Made by a program: the position numbers and the translations under genes. A stretch of 13,498 nucleotides of DNA from JBHJGU01 sp050331475 (GTDB taxonomy: Bacteria; Pseudomonadota; Alphaproteobacteria; Caulobacterales; Maricaulaceae): positions 1 to 13,498 of the forward strand of contig JBHJGU010000146.1 of NCBI GenBank assembly GCA_050331475.1, given 5' to 3'. Shown in pieces: positions 7,201 through 13,498 of the stretch (position 1 is the first letter of the stretch; each line of letters starts with the position of its first letter). Below the pieces are notes generated by a model. The model had not been told where the DNA came from, did not search any database, and was given only the letters and a program-made list of their open reading frames with translations.

Positions 7201-8226
7201 ATGAAACCTGACGCGCTGCTCCATCCCCGGCCCGAGGGGCTTTACTGCCCGCCCGGGGACTTTTTTATCGATCCGGTTCGCGCAGTGGATCGCGCCGTAA
7301 TCACCCATGGCCACGCCGATCACGCGCGCGCGGGCCATGGCGCGGTGCTGGCCACTCCGGAAACACTCGCCATCATGGCGTCGCGCTATGGCGAGGACTT
7401 CACCGCCAACCGCCAAGCCGCGCGTTATGGCGAAACCGTGCGGATCAACGGGGTCGCGGTGCGGTTTGCGCCGGCGGGCCATGTGCTCGGCTCCGCTCAA
7501 GTGGTGGTCACCCATGGCGGAACCCGCATCGTCGCGACGGGAGATTATAAGCGCCGGCCAGACCTGACCTGCGCAGCCTTTGAGCCCGTGGCCTGCGACG
7601 TCTTCATCTCCGAGGCGACCTTCGGCTTGCCGGTGTTCCGCCATCCCGACGACCGGGAGGAAATCGCCAAGCTGCTCGCCTCGGTTCGACGCAGTCCGGA
7701 GCGCACGCATTTGGTGGGGGTCTACAGCCTGGGAAAGGCGCAGCGGGTGATCGCGCTTCTGCGCGCGGCGGGCTATGACGAAACGCTTTACATTCATGGC
7801 GCACTCGACGCGCTGTGCCAGCTTTACGAAGCCCACGGCGTAGCGTTGGGACCGTTAGCCCCCGCAACCGTGCGTGAGAAGGGCCGCGCAGGCGGCGCGA
7901 AGCGAGATTTCGCCGGCAAGATCGTGCTCGGCCCGCCCTCGGCTATGGCGGACAAATGGGCGCGCCGGTTCCCCGATCCGGTGGTGTGCTTCGCCTCCGG
8001 CTGGATGTCCGTGCGACAACGGGCCAAGCAACGCGGCGTCGAGCTGCCGCTGATCCTAAGCGACCATGCGGATTGGGACGAGCTGACCCGCACGGTCTTA
8101 GAGCTTCAGCCCGGCGAATTGTGGATCACCCACGGACGCGAGGACGCGCTCGCCCGCTGGGCCCAGTTGAACGGGATCGCGGCGAAGCCGCTGCGGCTGG
8201 TCGGCTACGAGGATGAGGGGGATTAA
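7201..8226 (+). CDS. Ligase-associated DNA exonuclease (metallo-beta-lactamase/beta-CASP)
   Basis: This is a 341-residue beta-CASP nuclease related to SNM1/Pso2 and the ligase-associated exonuclease family found next to bacterial ATP-dependent ligases. Family marks are GLYCPPGDFFIDP (13-25), the metal motif THGHADHAR (His36, His38, Asp40, His41), AGHVLGSAQ (His94), TGDYKRR (Asp115), EATFGLP, LSDHADW and WITHGRED near the C-terminus. It is expected to trim DNA ends, probably interstrand crosslinks or damaged termini, before ligation. The start at 7201 aligns with the family beginning and gives the usual length; ATG 7150 would add 17 residues without a ribosome binding site, so 7201 is a judgment. 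TAAAGG lies upstream of 7201 but at a long spacing. The DNA ligase lies further on the same strand, separated by mscS. Confidence 0.93.
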   Translation: MKPDALLHPRPEGLYCPPGDFFIDPVRAVDRAVITHGHADHARAGHGAVLATPETLAIMASRYGEDFTANRQAARYGETVRINGVAVRFAPAGHVLGSAQVVVTHGGTRIVATGDYKRRPDLTCAAFEPVACDVFISEATFGLPVFRHPDDREEIAKLLASVRRSPERTHLVGVYSLGKAQRVIALLRAAGYDETLYIHGALDALCQLYEAHGVALGPLAPATVREKGRAGGAKRDFAGKIVLGPPSAMADKWARRFPDPVVCFASGWMSVRQRAKQRGVELPLILSDHADWDELTRTVLELQPGELWITHGREDALARWAQLNGIAAKPLRLVGYEDEGD

Positions 8227-8357
8227 GTCGCCATTTCAATGGGCGGCTTGACCCTCTCGCACAGCGGACGAGCCCTTAACCGCATAATATAAAAAAACAT
8301 CAGTGGCCTTTTACGAAACACCCTCACACTCAAACCCTTGAAATTTTTTCGCGTGCT

Positions 8358-8387
8358 CTGACCGCGCAACAGGTCAGTCTTTATTTT
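8358..8387 (+). terminator. Possible rho-independent terminator after the exonuclease
   Basis: CTGACC (8358-8363) pairs perfectly with GGTCAG (8372-8377) over an 8-base loop, followed by a T-rich tract interrupted by C and A (8378-8387). It lies in the 228-base gap before mscS. If real, it means exonuclease and channel are not one transcript. Upstream, about 8285-8350 is AT-rich, with no promoter I could fix. Confidence 0.5.
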
Positions 8388-8454
8388 ATATTGCCAACGG
8401 CGACGTCATAGGGCGTTAATACTGTTTAGAACATGACGCGAGGGGGACAGGGTC

Positions 8455-9303
8455 ATGGACTTTTCCGAACAGCTTGAGATGCTTTATGGCTATGCGATGA
8501 CGGAGGGCGTGTCGCTCGCGCTCTCCATCCTCGGCGCCATCGCGATACTCATCGTCGGCTTTTGGATTGCCGGCGCCGTAGGTCGCATCCTCCAACGCCA
8601 GTTGAGCAAAGTCGACCGAATGGACCCGTCGGTCGCCGGGTTTTTGGCCAGCATCGGCAAATATTTGCTGATCGTCGCCACCCTCATCGCCGTGTTGGAG
8701 CAATTCGGCGTTCAGACCACCAGCCTCGTCGCCGTGCTCGGCGCCGCCGGTCTCGCGGTCGGCTTGGCGCTGCAAGGGACGCTCTCAAACGTCGCCGCCG
8801 GCGTCATGCTGTTAATCTTCCGCCCCTTTAAGACTGGGCAGTTCGTGGACGTCGGCGGCTATTCTGGCACAGTTAAACAACTGACGTTGTTCACCACCGA
8901 GCTCGATACGCCGGACAATGTGCGGATTATCGTGCCGAATGGCCAGATTTGGGGTCAAGCCATTACGAACGTGTCCTTCCACGGGACGCGGCGGTTAGAT
9001 ATTCCGTGCGGTATCGGGTATGGCGAGGACATTGATAAAGCCATGGCGGTCTATCTGGACGCCGCAGAAGCGGACGCCCGGGTCATGGCGGATCCCGCGC
9101 CGCAGTGCTTCGTCGACACGCTGAACGCCAGCTCCGTGGACATTGTGTTGCGGGTTTGGTGCGCGGCAACTGATTATTGGGCGTTGAAGTGGGATCTAAC
9201 GAAAGCCTTAAAGCAACGCCTCGATGCGGCGGGGGTGGAAATCCCCTTTCCGCAGCAGGTCGTGACATTGTCGGGCCCCGCAAGCACCGCCGATCTGGCT
9301 TAG
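8455..9303 (+). CDS. mscS: Small-conductance mechanosensitive channel MscS
   Basis: At 282 residues this matches the size of the minimal MscS channel, a heptameric inner-membrane valve that opens under membrane tension and releases solutes on hypo-osmotic shock. Membrane segments fall at about 19-43, 62-82 and 88-125. The pore-lining TM3 is typical, with small residues in GAAGLAVGLALQG, then GTLSNVAAGVMLLIFRPF. The cytoplasmic beta domain follows, with GQFVDVGGYSGTV, TTELDTPDNVRIIVPNG and a C-terminal alpha/beta region. A purine-rich GCGAGGGGGAC just upstream supports the start at 8455. A hairpin CGCCGG/CCGGCG lies 14 bases after the stop. Its position between two DNA-repair genes is odd; MscS genes are usually not part of that module. 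Confidence 0.96.
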   Translation: MDFSEQLEMLYGYAMTEGVSLALSILGAIAILIVGFWIAGAVGRILQRQLSKVDRMDPSVAGFLASIGKYLLIVATLIAVLEQFGVQTTSLVAVLGAAGLAVGLALQGTLSNVAAGVMLLIFRPFKTGQFVDVGGYSGTVKQLTLFTTELDTPDNVRIIVPNGQIWGQAITNVSFHGTRRLDIPCGIGYGEDIDKAMAVYLDAAEADARVMADPAPQCFVDTLNASSVDIVLRVWCAATDYWALKWDLTKALKQRLDAAGVEIPFPQQVVTLSGPASTADLA

Positions 9304-9349
9304 CGGTTTCGCCCTGCGCCGGGCGCTCCGGCGAGGCTGACGCGCCGGT

Positions 9350-10957
9350 ATGACCCCGTTCGCCGATCTCCTCGAAGGGTTGCTCTATGCACCTGCGCGC
9401 AACGCCAAACTGGCCCTGCTCAAAGACCATTTCGCCCGAGAGCCAGATCCGGAGCGGGGCTGGGCGCTGGCCGCGCTCACCGGCGGGCTGGAGCTGAAAT
9501 CCGCCAAGCCGGCTTTGTTGCGCGCCTTGATCGCAGAGCGCATGGACGCTGAGCTGTTCGCGCTGAGCTATGACTATGTGGGCGATTTGGCGGAGACGAT
9601 TGCGCTGGTGTGGCCCGAGCGTCCCGGCGCCAACCGCGCTCCGGAGCTGAGCGCGGTGATCGAGGCGCTCGACGGCGCCACCAGGGCTCAAGCGTCCGCG
9701 TTGATCGAAGGCTGGTTGGACGCCATGACCGGAACCGAGCGCTGGGCGCTTTTGAAGCTTGTCACCGGCGGGCTTCGGGTCGGCGTGTCCGAAAGGCTCG
9801 CCAAACAGGCGCTGGCGGATTTCGGCGGCCAGGACGTCACCGCCCTGGAGGAACTCTGGCACGGGCTGACCCCGCCGTTTGAGGATTTGTTCGCCTGGCT
9901 GGAGGGGCGAGCGGAGAAACCGGTCTCCGCCGCGCGCGCGCCCTTTCGGCCAGTCATGCTGGCCCAGCCGCTGGTGAAAAAGGCCGACCGCGCGGACCCC
10001 GAGGCGGTGGACCCGGACCTGATCCGGCCTGAGGCCTACGCGGCGGAATGGAAATGGGACGGGGTGCGCGTTCAAGCCACCCAGGACGGCGGCGTGCGGA
10101 GGCTTTACACCCGCACAGGGGAAGACATCTCCGCCGCCTTCCCCGACCTAATCGCCGCGCTGGATTTGGAGGCGACGCTCGACGGCGAACTTCTGGTGAT
10201 GCGCGAAGGCGAAGTGGCGCCGTTTTCCGATTTGCAACACCGACTGAACCGGAAAACCGTGTCGAAAAAGCTCCTCGACACCCATCCCGCGCATTTACGC
10301 GCCTATGACGCCTTGGTCGTCGGGGCGGAGGACTGGCGCGGCCGGCCGTTCCGCGACCGCCGCGCGGGGCTCGAAGCGCTGATCGAGTCCGGGCGGGACC
10401 GGCTCGACCTATCCCCGCTGGTGAGCTTTGACAGCCTTGACGGGTTGGACCGTTTGCGCGCCGAACCACCCCATCGGTGTATTGAGGGCGTCATGCTCAA
10501 GCGTTGGGACAGCGTCTATGAGCCGGGCCGGCCCAAAGGGCCATGGTTTAAATGGAAGCGTGATCCTTACGTGGTGGATGCGGTGATCCTTTACGCGCAA
10601 CGCGGACACGGCAAACGCTCAAGCTATTACTCGGATTATACGTTTGGGGTTTGGGACGGCGATGCGCTCACCCCCGTGGGTAAATTCTATTTCGGTTTCA
10701 CCGATGAGGAGCTCAAACGCCTGGACGCCTATGTCCGCGACAACACCGTTGAGCGCTTCGGCCCGGTGCGCGCGGTGCGTGCAGAGCCCGACCATGGACT
10801 GGTGGTGGAGGTGGCGTTTGAGGGGCTCAACCGCTCGCCGCGGCACAAATCGGGTCTCGCCATGCGGTTTCCCCGGCTCAACCGGCTGCGTTGGGACAAG
10901 CCGGCGCGAGAGGCCGACACCTTGGGGCGGCTTCAGGGCCTTCTGCCGCCTCTGTGA
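9350..10957 (+). CDS. ATP-dependent DNA ligase (LigD-independent, exonuclease-associated type)
   Basis: This 535-residue enzyme seals nicks using ATP. Residues 1 to about 200 form the helical N-terminal DNA-binding domain (opening MTPFADLLEGLLYAP, then LSYDYVGDLAETIAL). The adenylation domain follows, with the motif I lysine at Lys235 in AEWKWDGVR, then RLYTRTGEDIS, LDGELLVMREG, EGVMLKRWDSVYEPGR and GPWFKWKRDP. The OB-fold domain begins near VVDAVILYAQRG and ends with RWDKPAREADTLGRLQGLL. This architecture and these motifs match the ligase class that travels with the beta-CASP exonuclease, an Lhr-like helicase and a metallophosphatase in many bacteria. Only the exonuclease is present here, with mscS between. 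There are no LigD polymerase or phosphoesterase domains. The start has no strong ribosome binding site and lies 46 bases after the mscS stop, so shared transcription with mscS is plausible. Confidence 0.95.
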   Translation: MTPFADLLEGLLYAPARNAKLALLKDHFAREPDPERGWALAALTGGLELKSAKPALLRALIAERMDAELFALSYDYVGDLAETIALVWPERPGANRAPELSAVIEALDGATRAQASALIEGWLDAMTGTERWALLKLVTGGLRVGVSERLAKQALADFGGQDVTALEELWHGLTPPFEDLFAWLEGRAEKPVSAARAPFRPVMLAQPLVKKADRADPEAVDPDLIRPEAYAAEWKWDGVRVQATQDGGVRRLYTRTGEDISAAFPDLIAALDLEATLDGELLVMREGEVAPFSDLQHRLNRKTVSKKLLDTHPAHLRAYDALVVGAEDWRGRPFRDRRAGLEALIESGRDRLDLSPLVSFDSLDGLDRLRAEPPHRCIEGVMLKRWDSVYEPGRPKGPWFKWKRDPYVVDAVILYAQRGHGKRSSYYSDYTFGVWDGDALTPVGKFYFGFTDEELKRLDAYVRDNTVERFGPVRAVRAEPDHGLVVEVAFEGLNRSPRHKSGLAMRFPRLNRLRWDKPAREADTLGRLQGLLPPL

Positions 10958-10995
10958 GCAAGCGTGATCGCTGTCATAGGCCCAAAGCGTCAGTG

Positions 10996-11010
10996 TTCAC
11001 CCCACCTTAA
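10996..11010 (+). promoter_or_regulatory. Upstream element of the first receiver gene (copy 1)
   Basis: TTCACCCCACCTTAA lies 46 bases before the start codon of the first receiver gene. A near-identical copy (13 of 15 bases) precedes the second receiver gene at 47 bases. The matched position suggests a shared promoter or operator element carried along with the gene duplication. The trailing TTAA could be a CtrA half-site, but the TTAA-N7-TTAA partner is absent. Confidence 0.45.
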
Positions 11011-11056
11011 TCGGGTCTGGTGATAACGATGGTTCAGGGTAGCCCAAGATTGTTCC

Positions 11057-11938
11057 ATGGACGCATTCGACCGAAAACTTGCCCAGACCCGGATACTGGT
11101 GGTCGAAGACAACAGCTTTATGCGGTCTTTGACGATTCAGATCCTTAAGTCACTGGGGGTCAACGCGATTTTCAGCGCGGCGAACGGGCAGGCGGCGAAA
11201 GCCGAAATTAAGACGTGGATTCCGCATTTGGTGATCACGGACTGGAATATCGAGCCCGTCAACGGATTAGAACTCATCCAGTGGATCCGACGCTCGTCCG
11301 AATGTCCCAACCCCGAAACTCCGGTGATCTTATTAACCGCGCGCAATATGGCCCAAGACATTGAACAGGCGCGTGATTACGGCGTCTACGACTTCATCGT
11401 TAAACCGGTGACGCCCCAAGCTGTTCAACAAAAAATACGAGCCGCGTTGGAGTCCGAACGGCCGTTTATTCGGGCGCGCGTCTATGTGGGTCCGGACCGC
11501 CGTCGGCGCAAGGACACCGTTTATCGCGGCCCCCTGCGGCGGCTAACCGATCCGGTCAATGTGGAGGCCGAAGACACGGAGGACCCGCGTCAAGAACAGT
11601 TTAAAACTGAAATCGCGGCTTTGGCTCAAGTTTGCGAAAAGGTGGACCCTTTCGACGTCAAGCAAATCCGCCGTATTCAAACGGCGATACGATCGGTTCG
11701 TACGTCTGCAGATGCTTTACTTGATGATGACATTGACAAAGTCATCGATTCACTCGATGAATATGTAGCAGCTAGTGAAGATATTATTCTTTTCGAAGCC
11801 GATATTGTTAAAATCCATTTAGACGCAGTATCGCGACTGTTGGCGATTGACGATCACCAAGACCCCGCGCGAGACGCTTTGGTTAAAGGTCTCGCGAAGA
11901 TCGTCACCAAACGATTGGCCCAAAACATCGCCGGTTGA
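11057..11938 (+). CDS. CheY-like receiver protein with C-terminal helical domain (copy 1)
   Basis: A 293-residue response regulator. The receiver domain (about 11-130) is complete: acidic pair Glu17-Asp18, phosphoacceptor Asp62 in ITDWN, Thr94 in LLTARN and Lys116 in VKPVTP. A linker with YVGPDRRRRK and RGPLRRLTDPV follows, then a roughly 120-residue helical domain of unknown output ending in ARDALVKGLAKIV. No DNA-binding, GGDEF, HD-GYP or kinase motif is visible, so it probably acts by protein contact. The downstream gene is a paralogue. The last third is noticeably more AT-rich than the first (around 11700-11830), in contrast to its paralogue. No clear ribosome binding site precedes ATG 11057. 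No partner kinase lies in the window. Confidence 0.9.
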   Translation: MDAFDRKLAQTRILVVEDNSFMRSLTIQILKSLGVNAIFSAANGQAAKAEIKTWIPHLVITDWNIEPVNGLELIQWIRRSSECPNPETPVILLTARNMAQDIEQARDYGVYDFIVKPVTPQAVQQKIRAALESERPFIRARVYVGPDRRRRKDTVYRGPLRRLTDPVNVEAEDTEDPRQEQFKTEIAALAQVCEKVDPFDVKQIRRIQTAIRSVRTSADALLDDDIDKVIDSLDEYVAASEDIILFEADIVKIHLDAVSRLLAIDDHQDPARDALVKGLAKIVTKRLAQNIAG

Positions 11939-11951
11939 TCGCATCCTGGCC

Positions 11952-11966
11952 TTCACCTCAACTTAA
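11952..11966 (+). promoter_or_regulatory. Upstream element of the second receiver gene (copy 2)
   Basis: TTCACCTCAACTTAA differs from copy 1 at two of 15 positions and lies 47 bases before the second receiver start codon. Its presence inside the 75-base intergenic gap suggests that the second gene has its own promoter rather than relying on readthrough. Confidence 0.45.
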
Positions 11967-12013
11967 CGCTGTTGCGATAGTAAATCGATCTGGTTTAGCC
12001 GGCTGATCGATTA

Positions 12014-12889
12014 ATGCACGCGGATCAACATACATTAACCCGATTGCGCGTGCTTGTCGTCGATGACAACGCCTTTACGCTTGCGCTCGTTACAGAGATC
12101 TTGCGGGGGTTTGGGATTGTGCAAATCCTTCAAGCCAAAGACGGCGAAGCGGCCCAATCTCAGACCAAAGCCTGGCAACCGGACGCCATCATCAGCGATT
12201 GGAACATGGAGCCGATCACGGGACTTGAACTCGTCCATTGGCTCCGGCGCGCCCCCGATAGCCCGAACACGGAAACACCGTTCATCCTGCTAACCGCGCG
12301 CAACCATATCGCCGATATCGAAACCGCGCGTGACTCGGGGGTCAGCGAGTTCGTGATTAAGCCCATCACCCCGGACGCGGTGCGCCAACGCCTCATCGCC
12401 GTGACGACCGCGCCGCGCGAGTTCATCCGCTCGCGCGGATATGTGGGTCCGGACCGGCGTCGCCGGACAAACATCGATTACCATGGGCCGATGCGCCGAT
12501 TGTCCGACCCGGTGGATGCCGCCACCGACGGTACCGCCGATCAAGCCGTTAAACTGCTGAAAAAGGACCTCGCCAGCGTCGCCGCTTTAATCCGCGACCT
12601 CGACGTCAATGACCGCGCCCAAATTCGCCAGGTCTATGATCGCAGCCAGGAAACCCGAGACATCGCGTTGCAAAGCGGCGATGATTTGCTTGTCGACGCC
12701 TCGCACTCGCTGGTCCAATACATCGAAGCTTGCGGCGCATCTGGGGCGATGGAGGGCGATGTCATCCACATTCATATCGCCGCGATGCAAAAGCTGATGA
12801 GCTTTAAACAGAGCTATGACCCGGCGCGAAGCGAGTTGGTCAAAGGCTTGGCCCTCGTCGTCGAACGCCGCATGGCCGCCGCGCAGTAG
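12014..12889 (+). CDS. CheY-like receiver protein with C-terminal helical domain (copy 2)
   Basis: A 291-residue paralogue of the preceding gene, alignable almost without gaps through the receiver domain. Key residues fall at the same positions: Asp17-Asp18, phosphoacceptor Asp62 in ISDWN, Thr94 in LLTARN and Lys116 in IKPITP. The linker YVGPDRRRR and HGPMRRLSDPVD and the C-terminal YDPARSELVKGLALVVERR match copy 1, while the middle of the helical domain has diverged strongly. Both phosphorylation sites are intact, so neither copy looks like a decoy. The two may respond to different kinases or heterodimerise; that is inference. Codon use is GC-rich throughout, unlike the 3' part of copy 1. 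It converges with the edge-truncated gene to its right, with 65 bases between the stops and no clear terminator. Confidence 0.9.
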   Translation: MHADQHTLTRLRVLVVDDNAFTLALVTEILRGFGIVQILQAKDGEAAQSQTKAWQPDAIISDWNMEPITGLELVHWLRRAPDSPNTETPFILLTARNHIADIETARDSGVSEFVIKPITPDAVRQRLIAVTTAPREFIRSRGYVGPDRRRRTNIDYHGPMRRLSDPVDAATDGTADQAVKLLKKDLASVAALIRDLDVNDRAQIRQVYDRSQETRDIALQSGDDLLVDASHSLVQYIEACGASGAMEGDVIHIHIAAMQKLMSFKQSYDPARSELVKGLALVVERRMAAAQ

Positions 12890-12954
12890 AGCGCCTGGCG
12901 ATAGCGATCTATCATGAAATGATCCAGCGCGGCGACGATGATCGCGCCACAGGC

Positions 12955-13498
12955 TCAACCGTTATTCTGCACCCGCCGGGGCGGGATCGGTTCGACGCGG
13001 GCCGCCGAGCTTTCGCGTCGCAGTGCCGCGAGTTTGCGGGCGGCTTGCTGGCTGCGCGTTTCGCCCAGGATCTCCGGATGCCGCATCAGCGCCAAGAGCG
13101 CTTGGGCGATGGCGAAGCGGCTAGGGCGGCTGGAGGCGTCGACCAAGCGCAGCGCGGCGTCCGCCGGCAACAGGCGTGAAGCCAAAGCCTTCAGATCGCT
13201 CAAACCTTCAGGCGCTCCCTGCAGGGCGTAAGCGATCGCACAAGACCTTAACAACACCGCGCCCGCATTCGGCGCATGGGCGGCCGCCGCGCGAGCCACC
13301 CACCGGCGATAGGGGTCCCGCGCCCAGGCATAGATCTTTTCCGGGGTGAGGATGGGCGCAGCCTGTAGACCGGCGGCGACTTCGGATTGCACATCGACTG
13401 GGATTGCGGGGTCGGGGGGGGCGGGGCCCCCGGGGGGGGCGCGCCGGGCGGGGCGGCCGCCCCCCCCCCCCCCCCCGCGCCCGCGCCCACCCCCGGGG
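12955..13498 (-). CDS. Hypothetical protein, 5' end cut off by window edge
   Basis: The frame is open from the right edge to TGA at 12955-12957. A GTG at 13392 could be read as a start, but protein-like sequence (DPAIPVD) continues upstream of it, so the gene probably enters from outside. The visible 145 or so residues are Ala/Leu/Arg-rich and helical, containing ILTPEKIYAWARDPYRRWV and ALLALMRHPEIL; I recognise no family. No membrane segment or catalytic motif is seen. Beyond about 13408 the sequence turns into G/C homopolymers and should not be trusted as coding. Uninterrupted length and normal composition support a real gene. Confidence 0.65.
   Translation of the reverse strand, partial: PGGGRGRGGGGGGGRPARRAPPGGPAPPDPAIPVDVQSEVAAGLQAAPILTPEKIYAWARDPYRRWVARAAAAHAPNAGAVLLRSCAIAYALQGAPEGLSDLKALASRLLPADAALRLVDASSRPSRFAIAQALLALMRHPEILGETRSQQAARKLAALRRESSAARVEPIPPRRVQNNG
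13408..13498. repeat. Low-complexity G/C edge sequence
   Basis: The last 90 or so bases are almost only G and C in homopolymer blocks, including a run of 17 C (13460-13476). The first 56 bases of the window are similarly G-rich. Both fall exactly at the window ends and interrupt otherwise normal genes, which suggests a sequencing or assembly artefact at contig ends rather than biology. Confidence 0.6.

Noticed and set aside
9317..9333. Hairpin CGCCGG/CCGGCG between mscS and ligase as a terminator
   Set aside because: The stem is perfect but short, and no T run follows; it does not qualify as a terminator.
9083..10075. Long antisense open frame opposite mscS and ligase (330 codons)
   Set aside because: It spans two well-supported genes on the other strand and has no recognisable domain.
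1..13498. CRISPR array, insertion sequence, rRNA or tRNA gene
   Set aside because: No regularly spaced repeats, no transposase motifs or terminal inverted repeats, and no RNA gene signature were seen on either strand.

Overview
The window looks like a GC-rich alphaproteobacterial chromosome segment. The likely neighbourhood is Caulobacterales/Maricaulales, judging from a LigD-independent ATP-dependent ligase with its partner exonuclease, a DUF5671 membrane protein and CheY-like proteins with a GPDRRR linker; this placement is inference, not proof. Both window ends decay into G/C homopolymer-like sequence, as at the ends of a draft contig, so the two edge genes are truncated and their last residues are doubtful.

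Layout from left to right. A minus-strand, edge-truncated secreted esterase of the LpqC/PHB-depolymerase family (1-937) diverges from a plus-strand secreted prolyl oligopeptidase (1143-3299), which ends at a strong terminator (3332-3361). A well-formed sigma70-type promoter (3383-3411) then drives an unrecognised 309-residue helical protein (3451-4380). After it the composition drops sharply: about 4440-5760 is AT-rich and holds a type VI secretion amidase effector/immunity pair, Tae4 (4569-5074, broken by a one-base frameshift at 4656-4658) and Tai4 (5075-5458, intact), followed by gene-free AT-rich DNA. No T6SS structural gene is visible, so this is an orphan, probably acquired, toxin/immunity islet.

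From 5917 the normal composition returns: a minus-strand DUF5671 membrane protein (5917-7113), then a plus-strand group with a ligase-associated beta-CASP exonuclease (7201-8226), an MscS channel (8455-9303) and an ATP-dependent DNA ligase (9350-10957). Exonuclease and ligase belong to one known DNA-repair module, and here the channel gene separates them. Next come two tandem paralogous receiver proteins (11057-11938 and 12014-12889), each preceded by the same short upstream element at almost the same distance. A minus-strand hypothetical gene enters from the right edge (12955-13498).

The most interesting items are the frameshifted Tae4 with an intact immunity partner, the duplicated receiver genes with an unassigned C-terminal domain and duplicated upstream element, and the split ligase module.
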